From positions 2,666,001 to 2,730,000 of the forward strand of contig CP080408.1 of the NCBI GenBank assembly GCA_019448215.1: DNA of 64,000 bases. Reading direction: 5' to 3'. Numbering within the stretch: position 1 is the first letter of the stretch; every line of letters starts with the position of its first letter. Source of the stretch: Thalassovita mediterranea (GTDB lineage: Bacteria > Pseudomonadota > Alphaproteobacteria > Caulobacterales > Hyphomonadaceae). Positions 52,134-61,400 of the stretch are shown piece by piece. The notes under the pieces are model-generated. The model saw nothing but the letters and a program-made list of their open reading frames with translations, did no database searches and was not told where the DNA came from. The position numbers were made by a program, and so were the translations under genes.

Positions 52134-53359
52134 CAGCCGCCCCGCTGGTTCCGAAGAAAGCGGCGGGTAGCCTCTACGAGCTGGGCGCGAACGTCTTCAT
52201 GCGCTTCTTCCAGCGCTTCTGCGATGAAGGCCTCAGTGAGAAGCGCGCGCGCCTCCGGCTTTGGAATGCCGCGCTGCTGCATGTAGAAAAGGGCATCTTC
52301 GTCGAGCTGGCCGGATGTGTTCCCGTGTTCGCACTCAACGTCGTCGGCATAGATTTCAAGCTCAGGCTTGGCAAAAATCTCTGCGCCATTCTCAAGGAGA
52401 AGCGCCTGATGCTGCATCTCTGCATCCGTGAACTGGCCGACCGTGCGCGGCACCAGAAACTTGCCCTGGAAAACACCGCGGCCGCCATCTGCAACAGCGC
52501 CTTTGGTCAGCTGGGACGTCACGCAGGACTCAGCGCCATGCGTCACATGGGTCGTAAAATCGGTGTGGTAGCCAGAAGCAGCAAGATAAGCGCCGTTGAG
52601 GGTGGCCTCAGCGCCCTCCCCTTTATGCTCCAGCTGCGTCTCGATGCGGCAAAGCTTGCCGCCGAAGGATAGCGCGCTCTGGGTGAATGCGGCCTTGGTA
52701 TCGAGATGCGCCGTGGTGGTGATCGCGGTCACCTCTTGCTGGCTGGCTTCCTGCAGAAGCGTCCGGTTGACGCTCGCGCCTTCGGCAAGACCAAACTCGG
52801 TCAGAAAGGACGAGAATCCTGCCCCGCCGCTATAGTGTTCGAATATGTCGACATGGCAGTCTTCACGAACGACGAAGACGACGCGCGAGAAAGCTGCGTC
52901 ATCGCCGCCATGATAGGAAAGAACCAGCGGGCGATCGACTTTGGCTGAGACCTCAATCATCAGCATGTCTTTACCGGAATAACCGGTCATCGAGGCGGCA
53001 AGCGCCCCAACTGGCAACGCATTCGCTTGCGCGAAGTCGTGGCCGCCTGATTTTGGGAAGATCTTGATCCCCGCAGGCAGCTCATCAGGAATAGACCAGG
53101 CTGAGCCGTCGAAGCTCAGCTTCACCGCATTGGGCGGAAGTTCAATCGACGTGTCGGCTTCAGCCTTCACCGGTGCCAGCGCAGAGACCGCCTGACGGAC
53201 ATCCGTCCACTTCCATTGCTCCATGCGCCGGTGCGGCAGGCCAGTTCGCGCGAATGCCTCGAACGCCGCCTTCTGCGCAGCTTCTGGCGTATGGCGCGCA
53301 AAGAGTTCTGCGAGTTGGCGCTCGGCTTCGCTCGGGTTCTTGAGGGCGGTCGTAGTCAA
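52133..53359 (-). CDS. sufD: Fe-S cluster scaffold subunit SufD
   Basis: Partner of SufB and SufC in the scaffold complex. 408 residues. The C-terminal beta-helix includes VARTVGQF-like FLVPRTVGQFTDAEMQHQAL (about 302-321), EIYADDVECEHGNTSGQLDEDALFYMQQRG (quoted in part: DDVECEHGNTSG) and PKPEARALL. H and C of VECEHG are kept. It overlaps sufC by 4 nt. Confidence 0.95.
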   Translation of the reverse strand: MTTTALKNPSEAERQLAELFARHTPEAAQKAAFEAFARTGLPHRRMEQWKWTDVRQAVSALAPVKAEADTSIELPPNAVKLSFDGSAWSIPDELPAGIKIFPKSGGHDFAQANALPVGALAASMTGYSGKDMLMIEVSAKVDRPLVLSYHGGDDAAFSRVVFVVREDCHVDIFEHYSGGAGFSSFLTEFGLAEGASVNRTLLQEASQQEVTAITTTAHLDTKAAFTQSALSFGGKLCRIETQLEHKGEGAEATLNGAYLAASGYHTDFTTHVTHGAESCVTSQLTKGAVADGGRGVFQGKFLVPRTVGQFTDAEMQHQALLLENGAEIFAKPELEIYADDVECEHGNTSGQLDEDALFYMQQRGIPKPEARALLTEAFIAEALEEAHEDVRAQLVEATRRFLRNQRGG

Positions 53360-54117
53360 GCGACCTCCCCGAGGATCCCGTCATAGCCTTCTTTTTCGAG
53401 CTGCAGGGCAAGCTCCGGTCCGCCGGATTTCACGATCCGGCCCTTCGCGAGCACGTGAACTCGGTCCGGCTGAATATGGTCGAGGAGACGCTGATAGTGC
53501 GTGATGACAAGCATGCCGCGATCTTCGCTGCGTAGTGCGTTCACGCCGTCAGCTACCGTCTTCAGCGCATCGATATCGAGACCAGAGTCTGTCTCGTCGA
53601 GAATGGCGAAGCTGGGCTCCATCATCATCATCTGGAAGATTTCGAGCCGCTTCTTCTCGCCGCCGGAAAAGCCGACATTGACCGGGCGTTTCAGCATCTC
53701 CGCGTCGATGTTCAGCTTCTGGCCGATCTCGCGTGCCTTCTTGATGAAGTCGGGTGCAGAAATTTCTTCTTCGCCGCGCGTCTTGCGCTGGGCGTTGATC
53801 GCCGCGCGCACGAAGGTCATGACAGGCACGCCGGGGATTTCGACCGGGTACTGGAAAGACAGGAAGATGCCGGCAGCTGCGCGCTCATCCGGCTCCATCT
53901 CGAGAAGGTCTTCGCCATTGAGGGTCGCGATGCCGCTTGTGGCCTCATAGCCTTCGCGGCCTGTCAGCACATAGGACAGCGTCGACTTGCCAGCGCCATT
54001 GGGCCCCATGATCGCATGGACTTCGCCTGCAGGGACTTCCAGCGACAGGCCATTGAGGATGGTCTTGCGGCCATCACCTTCGCCAACATCGGCGGTCAGA
54101 TTATCAAGCTTCAACAT
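53356..54117 (-). CDS. sufC: Fe-S assembly ATPase SufC
   Basis: ABC-type ATPase of the SufBCD scaffold. 253 residues: Walker A GPNGAGKST near 39-47, signature GFSGGEKKRLE near 148-158, Walker B ILDETDSGLDID, and switch histidine in VITHYQRLL. All motifs intact. 64 nt separate it from the lipoprotein gene upstream, which interrupts the usual sufB-sufC adjacency. Confidence 0.97.
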   Translation of the reverse strand: MLKLDNLTADVGEGDGRKTILNGLSLEVPAGEVHAIMGPNGAGKSTLSYVLTGREGYEATSGIATLNGEDLLEMEPDERAAAGIFLSFQYPVEIPGVPVMTFVRAAINAQRKTRGEEEISAPDFIKKAREIGQKLNIDAEMLKRPVNVGFSGGEKKRLEIFQMMMMEPSFAILDETDSGLDIDALKTVADGVNALRSEDRGMLVITHYQRLLDHIQPDRVHVLAKGRIVKSGGPELALQLEKEGYDGILGEVA

Positions 54118-54181
54118 GCTGCCGATGTAGAGATGTCGGCCCTGTTTTCAAAGCCCGTTTCGCCGCACCAGCAAGCAAATG

Positions 54182-54895
54182 TCAGCTTATGTCGGTCAGA
54201 CCGTAGAAATCATGGCCGGAAACAGCAGCATCAAGGTCGATCGGATCAAGCAGAAGCGTGCCGATGTAATGCAGGCTTTCTTCCTGACCGTTGAGGATCC
54301 GCTTCAGCGCGGTGTTGATCGGTGTGGCGACGCCTTGAGGGCCGACCAGCACGAAACTGTCTAGGCCTGGATCAAACCCATAGTGCTCGGTGAAGTACGG
54401 ATTAGCGGCCATGAAGCGGTCGAAACGCTCCCAGCGCCAATCGAGGTGCGAATTGGCGCGGATCACTTCGCCAAGATAGAGGCCTGCAAAGGTCACGGTA
54501 TTGTCGCCGCGACCGTCAGCGATGAGCGACTCCCCTGCCCGGCCCTCTGCAGCTTGTAGACGGTTCACGGTGTGAACGTCCTTCAGCCACTCGTCGATGG
54601 TTTTCAGGCTCTCGATTGAATAATCTAGCTTCGAGCGGTCCAGACGGTTCGGAAGAAGGATCAGGCCGTCAGCCTGAGGCGACATGAAACGGTCGAGGCC
54701 GGGGCCGATGTCGGCAACGGAAAGGCTGGCTGCATAGCGCCCATCATCGCGGCCGATGACTTCGCCGCGGGAAAAACCGGAGAAAGACGCCGAAGCACCG
54801 TAGCCATCATAAGGAATGTAATACGGGGTCGGCTTGGCCGGTGACGCGCAGGAAACAAGCGCGAGACATCCCAAAATGAAACAAAGGCGGGCCAT
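54182..54895 (-). CDS. hypothetical lipoprotein inside the suf operon
   Basis: 237 residues with a lipoprotein signal (MARLCFILGCLALVSC; lipidated cysteine 16). The mature part is mixed helix and strand, with SHLDWRWERFDRFMAANPYF near 155-175 (in part: LDWRWERFDRFMAAN) and DSFVLVGPQGVATPINTALK. No enzyme motif or metal ligand cluster. I do not recognise the family. It lies between the SnoaL-like gene and sufC on the same strand; an operon with suf is likely from spacing, a functional link is not shown. Confidence 0.75.
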   Translation of the reverse strand: MARLCFILGCLALVSCASPAKPTPYYIPYDGYGASASFSGFSRGEVIGRDDGRYAASLSVADIGPGLDRFMSPQADGLILLPNRLDRSKLDYSIESLKTIDEWLKDVHTVNRLQAAEGRAGESLIADGRGDNTVTFAGLYLGEVIRANSHLDWRWERFDRFMAANPYFTEHYGFDPGLDSFVLVGPQGVATPINTALKRILNGQEESLHYIGTLLLDPIDLDAAVSGHDFYGLTDIS

Positions 54896-54993
54896 GAAGG
54901 TCCAATCAAGTCAGCCTGAAGATACTCTCCGTTCCATAACAGCAATCCGTGTGCCGACCGTTAATGGCCGTCAACCAATAGGTGAAAGTAGTT

Positions 54994-55401
54994 TCAGGCG
55001 TCGAAGTCTCGCATGAGGTCGCCCTGGCCCGGCTCAAGCACATGCTGCCACTGGCGGTATTCGCAGCATTCAGTGCCGCGAATCGTGGCTTTCAGAACGC
55101 CGTCCATGCGAACTGGATCATCTGTGCCATCACGCGTGAATGAGGCCGTCCAGTGGGCCCAGCCTGCGTCGTCGCTGATTGCGATGATGTGGAAATCAAG
55201 GACCGGGTCCTTTTGCCGGCTCAATCTTTCCTGCATCGCCGCCAGCAGCGCTGTGCGCCCTTCGCTCGGCGCGTCAAATGGCGACCAGTAGAAACTGACG
55301 TCCTCTGAGAAGAGTTCGACGATACGGATGCTGTCGAGCGCTGACCATGCCTGTCCACACGGTTGGAGCCAGTTCGCAAATGTCGTTTCAGTCAACGCCA
55401 T
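54994..55401 (-). CDS. SnoaL/NTF2-like small protein inside the suf operon
   Basis: 135 residues with an NTF2-like cone fold pattern: an N-terminal helix pair (FANWLQPCGQAWSALDSIRIV in part: LQPCGQAWSALD), LFSEDVSFYWSPFD near 30-43, and a C-terminal strand CCEYRQWQHV. Two adjacent cysteines near residue 113. Relatives include SnoaL-like isomerases and binding proteins; no catalytic claim is possible. Nine bases after sufB, so surely cotranscribed with it. Confidence 0.75.
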   Translation of the reverse strand: MALTETTFANWLQPCGQAWSALDSIRIVELFSEDVSFYWSPFDAPSEGRTALLAAMQERLSRQKDPVLDFHIIAISDDAGWAHWTASFTRDGTDDPVRMDGVLKATIRGTECCEYRQWQHVLEPGQGDLMRDFDA

Positions 55402-55410
55402 TGATGCTCG

Positions 55411-56946
55411 CTAGCCTACAGACCCTTCAAGGCTGACCTTGAGAAGGCTTTGGGCTTCGACAGCAAATTCCATGGGCAGGTGCTGCATCACTTCGCGCAC
55501 GAACCCGTTCACGAGAAGCGCGACAGCCTCTTCTTCGCCCAGGCCGCGTTGGCGGGCATAGAAGAGCTGGTCTTCGGAGAGCTTCGTTGTCGTTGCCTCG
55601 TGCTCAAGCTGCGCGTCGGCACGGCGATTCTCGACATACGGCACCGTGTGCGCGCCGCAGTCACCGCCGATAAGAAGCGAATCACACTGCGTGAAGTTAC
55701 GCGCCTTCTCGGCCTTCTTGTGGATCGAGACAAGCCCGCGATACGTGTTGTCCGACCGGCCAGCTGAGATACCCTTAGAGATAATGCGAGAGCGGGTATT
55801 CTTGCCGAGATGGATCATCTTCGTGCCAGTGTCGGCCATCTGGCGGCCATTGGTCACCGCGATTGAATAGAACTCGCCCTGGCTGTCATCACCGCGCAGA
55901 ATGCAGGACGGGTACTTCCAGGTAACAGCCGAACCTGTCTCGACTTGCGTCCAGCTGATCTTTGAGCGTGCGCCGCGGCAGTCACCGCGTTTTGTCACGA
56001 AATTGAAGATACCGCCCTTGCCGTTCTCATCACCCGGCCACCAATTCTGGACGGTCGAGTATTTGATTTCGGCATCTTCGAGCGCAACGAGCTCAACAAC
56101 GGCCGCGTGAAGCTGGTTCTCGTCGCGCATTGGCGCCGTGCAGCCTTCCAGATAGGAAACGTAAGATCCTTTGTCGGCCACGATCAGGGTGCGCTCGAAC
56201 TGACCTGTATTCTCAGCGTTCATGCGGAAATATGTGCTGAGCTCCATCGGGCAGCGGACGCCTTCAGGCACGTAGACGAAGGTACCATCCGAGAAGACCG
56301 CGCTGTTGAGCGTCGCGAAGAAATTGTCCGACTGTGGCACCACAGAGCCGAGATATTTCCGGACGAGTTCCGGGTGTTCGCGCAGCGCTTCTGAAATCGA
56401 CATGAAGATCACGCCGGCCTTCTCGAGCTCTTTGCGGAAGGTCGTCGCCACCGACACGCTGTCGAAGACCGCATCAACCGCGACGCGGGGCTTCTGATCG
56501 TCAGTGCGCGCTTCAGCTGCCGTATTCGCCGCGCCTTCGACACCCAGAAGAACTTCTGCCTCGCGAAGCGGAATGCCAAGCTTCTCGTAGGTTTCGAGGA
56601 TTTCTTTCGGGACGTCGTCGATGGACTCATACTTCGCGCCCTGCTTCGGGGCCGCGTAATAGTAGATGTCCTGATAATCGACCTTCTCGTAGTGGACTTT
56701 TGCCCAGTCAGGCTCTTCCATTGTCTGCCAGCGCTCATAGGCCTGCAGGCGCCAGTCGAGCATCCAGGACGGCTCGCCCTTCTTCTCGGAGATGAAGCGG
56801 ATGACGTCCTCGTTCAGGCCTTTCGGCGCATACTCGGTCTCAATGTCTGTCTTGAAGCCAGCAGAGTAGTTCTCGGACTCAAGCGCCTTCGCCGCTGCGA
56901 CGGTGCCTTTGTCGATACTGTCCTTAACCCTTACGTCATCAGGCAT
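55411..56946 (-). CDS. sufB: Fe-S cluster scaffold subunit SufB
   Basis: Main scaffold where clusters are built. 511 residues, the longer SufB form. Seen: [15 protein letters not shown] near 53-67, [18 protein letters not shown] near 225-242 and the terminal [19 protein letters not shown] (about 447-465), plus the cysteine in [14 protein letters not shown] near 269. The TGA of the upstream desulfurase directly abuts its ATG at 56946. Confidence 0.96.
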   Translation of the reverse strand: MPDDVRVKDSIDKGTVAAAKALESENYSAGFKTDIETEYAPKGLNEDVIRFISEKKGEPSWMLDWRLQAYERWQTMEEPDWAKVHYEKVDYQDIYYYAAPKQGAKYESIDDVPKEILETYEKLGIPLREAEVLLGVEGAANTAAEARTDDQKPRVAVDAVFDSVSVATTFRKELEKAGVIFMSISEALREHPELVRKYLGSVVPQSDNFFATLNSAVFSDGTFVYVPEGVRCPMELSTYFRMNAENTGQFERTLIVADKGSYVSYLEGCTAPMRDENQLHAAVVELVALEDAEIKYSTVQNWWPGDENGKGGIFNFVTKRGDCRGARSKISWTQVETGSAVTWKYPSCILRGDDSQGEFYSIAVTNGRQMADTGTKMIHLGKNTRSRIISKGISAGRSDNTYRGLVSIHKKAEKARNFTQCDSLLIGGDCGAHTVPYVENRRADAQLEHEATTTKLSEDQLFYARQRGLGEEEAVALLVNGFVREVMQHLPMEFAVEAQSLLKVSLEGSVG

Positions 56947-58089
56947 TCAAGCCGTCTCCTTCGTCTTTCTCTGGTGCAGAGCCTTCAGCCAGACGTCCGC
57001 TGTGCGGTCAAAGTCTTCAGGCTTGCTCCTCCACCCAAAGCTGGTGCGGATTGCGCTTTCTGCAAGAGCGTCATCTGCGCCCATGGCCGCAAGGACAAGT
57101 GATCTTTTCACCTTGCCGCTCGAGCAGGCAGAGCCGGATGAGACCGCAATGCCCGCGAGGTCCATTGCCATGACCTGCGTTTCAGCCCGGAAACCGCCAT
57201 AGGCAAAGTTCGATGTGTTCGGAAGTCGCGGTGCGTCCTCGCCGAACACGGTCACGCCGCCCTCAGCTTTCAGGCGCGCTTCCATTCGGTCGCGGTGCTG
57301 CGCAAGCTTCGTGAAATTGGCAATGTCCGCGACGCTCGCTTCCGCTGCAGCGCCAAAGCCTGCGATGCCGGCAAGGTTCTCAGTTCCTGAGCGCAGGGAT
57401 CGCTCCTGGCCGCCGCCATACAAGCCAGCCTTCAGCGGCGCGCCGCTTCTCAGCCAGAGAGCGCCTGCCCCCTGTGGCCCGCCTGCCTTGTGCGCGGACA
57501 GGGCGAGATAATCGACACCCAGCAGCGAGACGTTCACCGGCATCTTGCCGAGCCCTTGAACGCCGTCACAGATCGTCAAGCCGCCAGCTTCACGCACCAG
57601 TGCGGCAGCTTGGGCAACGGGCTGGACCACGCCGGTCTCATTGTTCGCGAGCATCAGGACGAGCACGGGCGTCCCGTGTTGGTCCGTGTCCCAGTTTGCG
57701 AGCCGAGAGGACAGGTCCTCAAGATCTGCTTCTCCGGTGCGGGTAACATAGACGGACTGGACAGCCGCGCCTGAATAGCCTGCATTCTTAGCAGCCGCTT
57801 CATGCTCGATAGCTGAGACGAGCAGCGTGCACTTGCCCTCAAGCTGTCGCACGACACCATTGATGGCGAGCGCGATGGCCTCCGTGCCGCCTGATGTGAA
57901 AATCAGGTCCTGCGGGATGGCGGATATGGCTGAAGCGACCTGCCGCCGGGCTGTCTCGAGTATTTTACGTGCCTTGCGACCGGGGCCGTGAACGCTGGAC
58001 GGATTTGCCCCGACTTCGAGCGCGGCGATCATCGCGTCTCGCGCTTCGGGACGGAGCGGTGCCGTTGCGTTGTAATCTGCGTAGACCAT
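56947..58089 (-). CDS. cysteine desulfurase, IscS/NifS group
   Basis: Second desulfurase of the operon, group I. 380 residues from ATG 58089 (MVYADYNATAPLRPEA); upstream codons are unconserved. Seen: FTSGGTEAIALAI, PLP lysine in LSAHKAGGPQGAG near 194, and the cysteine in SSGSACSSGKVKRS near 320 on the longer loop of this group. Its stop abuts sufB. In many alphaproteobacteria an iscR regulator precedes this gene; here the next gene is a divergent hydrolase and no regulator is present. Confidence 0.93.
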   Translation of the reverse strand: MVYADYNATAPLRPEARDAMIAALEVGANPSSVHGPGRKARKILETARRQVASAISAIPQDLIFTSGGTEAIALAINGVVRQLEGKCTLLVSAIEHEAAAKNAGYSGAAVQSVYVTRTGEADLEDLSSRLANWDTDQHGTPVLVLMLANNETGVVQPVAQAAALVREAGGLTICDGVQGLGKMPVNVSLLGVDYLALSAHKAGGPQGAGALWLRSGAPLKAGLYGGGQERSLRSGTENLAGIAGFGAAAEASVADIANFTKLAQHRDRMEARLKAEGGVTVFGEDAPRLPNTSNFAYGGFRAETQVMAMDLAGIAVSSGSACSSGKVKRSLVLAAMGADDALAESAIRTSFGWRSKPEDFDRTADVWLKALHQRKTKETA

Positions 58090-58212
58090 GGTGCTGCACA
58101 TAGGATAACACGGCGCGTCCTTACACAAAAACTTGCATTCTGCGGTTGCTTTCGCCTAAAGCGCCCTCTTCACTTCCCAGCTAAACGCGACAGAAAGAAA
58201 GAGGCGCCCAGC

Positions 58213-58965
58213 ATGGCAGAACTCATTATTCCTGGTCCGGCAGGCCGTATCGAGGCCCGCTACACCGAACCGGCACAGGAAGGCGCGCCGATCGCTCTCG
58301 TTCTACACCCGCACCCGCGTGCTGGTGGCACCATGCAGGATCCGATCACAATCCGTCTCTACCAGATGTTCGAGAAGCGTGGCTTTGGCGTTCTGCGCTT
58401 TAACACTCGCGGCGTTGGCCGCTCGCAGGGTGTTTATGACCAGGGCGTCGGTGAGCTCGAAGATGCCGCCTATGTCCTTGATTATATGGAGAACCTGACC
58501 GAGAATCCGCGCTTTGTCTGGTGCGCAGGCTACTCTTTCGGTGCTTGGATCACGCTGCAGCTGCTGATGCGCCGTCCTGAAATCGACGGCTTCCTCGCCA
58601 TCGCGCCGCCATGCAATCATTACGACCTTTCCTTCCTCGCGCCCTGCCCGGCTTCGGGGCTCATTATCTCAGGTGAGAATGACAAGATCTCCGGACCAAA
58701 AGACGTTGAGCGTTCACTGACGAAGGTTCGCGTTCAGAAAGGTGAAGTCATCGAGCGCGACACGATCGCCGGTGCCAATCACTTCTTTGTCGACAAGCAT
58801 GAAGAGCTGATCGCGAAATGCGAAGCCTATGTCGACCGCCGGCTGGTCGAAGACGAGCAGAAGATGCGTCTTGAGGCGGATACGTCCAAGAAGCGCGGGG
58901 CTGCCGCGATTGCCAACCAGTCCGACGACGTCGAAGACGACGAGGACGAAGGCGACGACGACTAA
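58213..58965 (+). CDS. alpha/beta hydrolase with acidic C-terminal tail
   Basis: 250 residues from ATG 58213 behind AGAGG; the frame extends upstream but across the divergent promoter region. Core: VLHPHPRAGGTM near 34-45, RFNTRGVGRSQG, nucleophile elbow GYSFGA near 113 with serine, ISGENDKISGP with the acid, and AGANHFFVDKHE with the histidine, so the triad is complete. The last ~20 residues are nearly all Asp/Glu (DDVEDDEDEGDDD), an unusual tail. Relatives in this clade lack assigned substrates. Confidence 0.88.
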   Translation: MAELIIPGPAGRIEARYTEPAQEGAPIALVLHPHPRAGGTMQDPITIRLYQMFEKRGFGVLRFNTRGVGRSQGVYDQGVGELEDAAYVLDYMENLTENPRFVWCAGYSFGAWITLQLLMRRPEIDGFLAIAPPCNHYDLSFLAPCPASGLIISGENDKISGPKDVERSLTKVRVQKGEVIERDTIAGANHFFVDKHEELIAKCEAYVDRRLVEDEQKMRLEADTSKKRGAAAIANQSDDVEDDEDEGDDD

Positions 58966-60092
58966 TCGATAAGGCGCCCGCCCGTCATCGGTGCGGGCGC
59001 ACTTGTCGTTCCGGGCCAGCTGATTGCCAGGCCCCGCAGTGTGCGCACTGCCAGAAATGCAAAAGCCTGCGCCTCGATGGAGTCGCCGAGCCAGCCGACA
59101 TCTTCGGCGCTTTTCACACCGCATGGCACCCGTTGCCTCAGCTCTCGCATCAGCTGAGGGTTACGCCGCCCTCCACCACATACGATGATGTGTTCGGGGC
59201 GTTCTGCAAAATTGCGGACCGCGTGCGCGACTGTTTCTGCGGAGAATGCCGTCAGCGTTGCTGCACCGTCTTCAAGGCTCATCCCGCGCGCAAGCGTTGC
59301 ATCGAAGTCGAAGCGGTCAAGGCTTTTCGGTCCGGGGAGGTCGAACCATGGTTTGTCCATCCAGAGGTCGATAGACATGGTATCGACGCGGCCCGCGGCG
59401 GCCGTCTTGCCATCCTCATCATGGGTGCCCGCGCCGTGCTGCTCCATCCACTCATCGATAGGACCATTGGCAGGCCCGGTGTCGAAAGCGACGAGGTTTC
59501 CGTCAGCGGACCGGTAGGTGACGTTCGCGACGCCCCCAAGGTTCAGGACCGCGTTTGACCTCGTATCGCCAAGGTTCTGCAGCAAAGCAGCGTGAAAGGC
59601 TGGTGCGAGTGGCGCGCCCTGCCCGCCTGCCTCAACGTCCGCGCTGCGAAAATCGAAAGCCAGCGGCACGCCGAGCTCAGAGCGCAGGCTGTCTGCATCG
59701 AGTATCTGGAGCGTGTTCCCGCGCGCGCCAGTGACAGGTGGCTTGTGCAGCACCGTTTGCCCGTGCACGCCCGCGATGGCTGGGACTGGTCCATTCCAGC
59801 CGTTGATCAGCTGCTGCCACGCATCGGAGTGAGTTTTCGTCAGGACGGCCTTAGCTTCGCGGAAGGCGGCTTCTGGCTGCGGACCGGTCCAGGCCCATTT
59901 GCGGGCGGCATCAACGGCCGCCTTCAGGACAGCGCGCTCCTCAGGCGTGTATTTGCGTTCAGCAACCGGGCCAAAGTCCAGAACACGTTCGCCATCTGTC
60001 AGGATCAGAGCCGCGTCGACCGCATCAATCGAGGTGCCGGACATGAAGCCTGCGGCCCACACTGGTTCAAAATGATCTGAAGGCTGTTCCAA
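58962..60092 (-). CDS. anmK: anhydro-N-acetylmuramic acid kinase
   Basis: Phosphorylates anhydro-MurNAc during peptidoglycan recycling. 376 residues: SGTSIDAVDAAL near 19-30, GVHGQTVLHKP near 114-124, NLGGVANVTY near 178-187, FDTGPANGPIDEW near 197-210 and VCGGGRRNPQLM near 300. It overlaps the convergent hydrolase gene by 4 nt and is divergent from tyrS. Confidence 0.94.
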   Translation of the reverse strand: MEQPSDHFEPVWAAGFMSGTSIDAVDAALILTDGERVLDFGPVAERKYTPEERAVLKAAVDAARKWAWTGPQPEAAFREAKAVLTKTHSDAWQQLINGWNGPVPAIAGVHGQTVLHKPPVTGARGNTLQILDADSLRSELGVPLAFDFRSADVEAGGQGAPLAPAFHAALLQNLGDTRSNAVLNLGGVANVTYRSADGNLVAFDTGPANGPIDEWMEQHGAGTHDEDGKTAAAGRVDTMSIDLWMDKPWFDLPGPKSLDRFDFDATLARGMSLEDGAATLTAFSAETVAHAVRNFAERPEHIIVCGGGRRNPQLMRELRQRVPCGVKSAEDVGWLGDSIEAQAFAFLAVRTLRGLAISWPGTTSAPAPMTGGRLID

Positions 60093-60142
60093 TTAATACG
60101 TGACCCGTGCTAGCAGCGCCCTTCGATAATGGAGAAACCGGC

Positions 60143-61396
60143 ATGAGCCAATACAGGTCAGACTTCCTGAGCACGCTTGAAGCCCGCGGCTTTATCAAGC
60201 AGGTCACTCATCCAGCGGAGCTGGATGCGTATTGCGCCAATGGTGTGCCGGTCGCCTATATCGGTTTCGACGCGACAGCAGACAGCCTGCATGTCGGCTC
60301 ACTTCTGCAGATCATGATGCTGCGCCATCTCCAGAAGGCTGGCGGCAAGCCGATCGTCCTGATGGGCGGCGGAACGACAAAGGTTGGCGATCCGACTGAC
60401 AAGGAAAAGTCCCGCCCGCTGCTGACTAATGAGCAGATCGAAGAGAACATCGCAGGCATCAAGAAGGCATTCGAGCCCTTCCTGACCTTTGGTGACGGCC
60501 CGACTGATGCTGTCATGGTCAATAATGACGATTGGCTGAGCAAGCTTGGCTATATCGACCTGCTGCGCGAAGTGGGCGTCCATTTCACCATCAATACGAT
60601 GACGAAGCAGGACACAGTGGCCCGCAGGCTGGCCAATGAGCAGCCCTACACCTTCCTCGAGTTCAACTATCTCATCATGCAGTCCTACGACTTCCTGGAG
60701 CTGTTCCGGCAGCATGGCTGCCGTCTTCAGATCGGCGGCTCGGATCAGTGGGGCAATATCGTTGGCGGCGTGGACCTCGTTCACAAGGCCGATGGCGGCG
60801 ACGCCTATGGTCTGACGGCGCACCTCATCACGACGGCATCCGGCGGGAAGATGGGCAAGACGGCTGACGGGGCCGTATGGCTCAATGCGGATCGCAAATC
60901 GCCTTACGAATACTGGCAGTTCTGGCGCAATACGGAAGACGCCGATGTCGGCCGCTTCCTGCGTCTCTTCACCGATCTGTCGCTCGAGGAGATTGCGAAG
61001 CTGGAAAGCCTCGAAGGGGCCGAGATCAACCAGGCCAAGATCGCGCTCGCGAATGCGACGACGACGCTTCTGCACGGCGCGGACGCTGCGCAGGACGCTG
61101 AACGGGCAGCATCTGCGGTGTTCGGCGCTGGCAGCCGGGACGACGCCCTGCCGACCACCGACATTGCGCGCAGTGAGCTGGAAGGCGGCATTTTGATCGC
61201 AGCGGCTTTCGCATTGGCGGGTCTGTCGAAATCAAACGGCGAAGCGCGCCGTCTCATCAAACAGGGCGCTGTCCGTGTGAATGATGAGTTGGTCAGCGAT
61301 GAGAATGCAACGCTCACGCTTGCAGATCTCGGCGATGGGGACGCGGTGAAGCTGTCTGCTGGCAAGAAGCGTCACGCGCTCCTGAAGGCGGTTTGA
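60143..61396 (+). CDS. tyrS: tyrosyl-tRNA synthetase
   Basis: Charges tRNA-Tyr. 417 residues from ATG 60143 with GGAG ten bases upstream. Seen: YIGFDATADSLHVGS near 38-52 (HIGH-like HVGS), LMGGGTTKVGDPTDK, QIGGSDQWGNI near 197, KMGKT near 240 (KMSKS-like), and a C-terminal S4 RNA-binding domain (about 350-417). It ends 4 nt from the convergent hflX stop. Confidence 0.97.
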   Translation: MSQYRSDFLSTLEARGFIKQVTHPAELDAYCANGVPVAYIGFDATADSLHVGSLLQIMMLRHLQKAGGKPIVLMGGGTTKVGDPTDKEKSRPLLTNEQIEENIAGIKKAFEPFLTFGDGPTDAVMVNNDDWLSKLGYIDLLREVGVHFTINTMTKQDTVARRLANEQPYTFLEFNYLIMQSYDFLELFRQHGCRLQIGGSDQWGNIVGGVDLVHKADGGDAYGLTAHLITTASGGKMGKTADGAVWLNADRKSPYEYWQFWRNTEDADVGRFLRLFTDLSLEEIAKLESLEGAEINQAKIALANATTTLLHGADAAQDAERAASAVFGAGSRDDALPTTDIARSELEGGILIAAAFALAGLSKSNGEARRLIKQGAVRVNDELVSDENATLTLADLGDGDAVKLSAGKKRHALLKAV

Positions 61397-61400
61397 TTTT

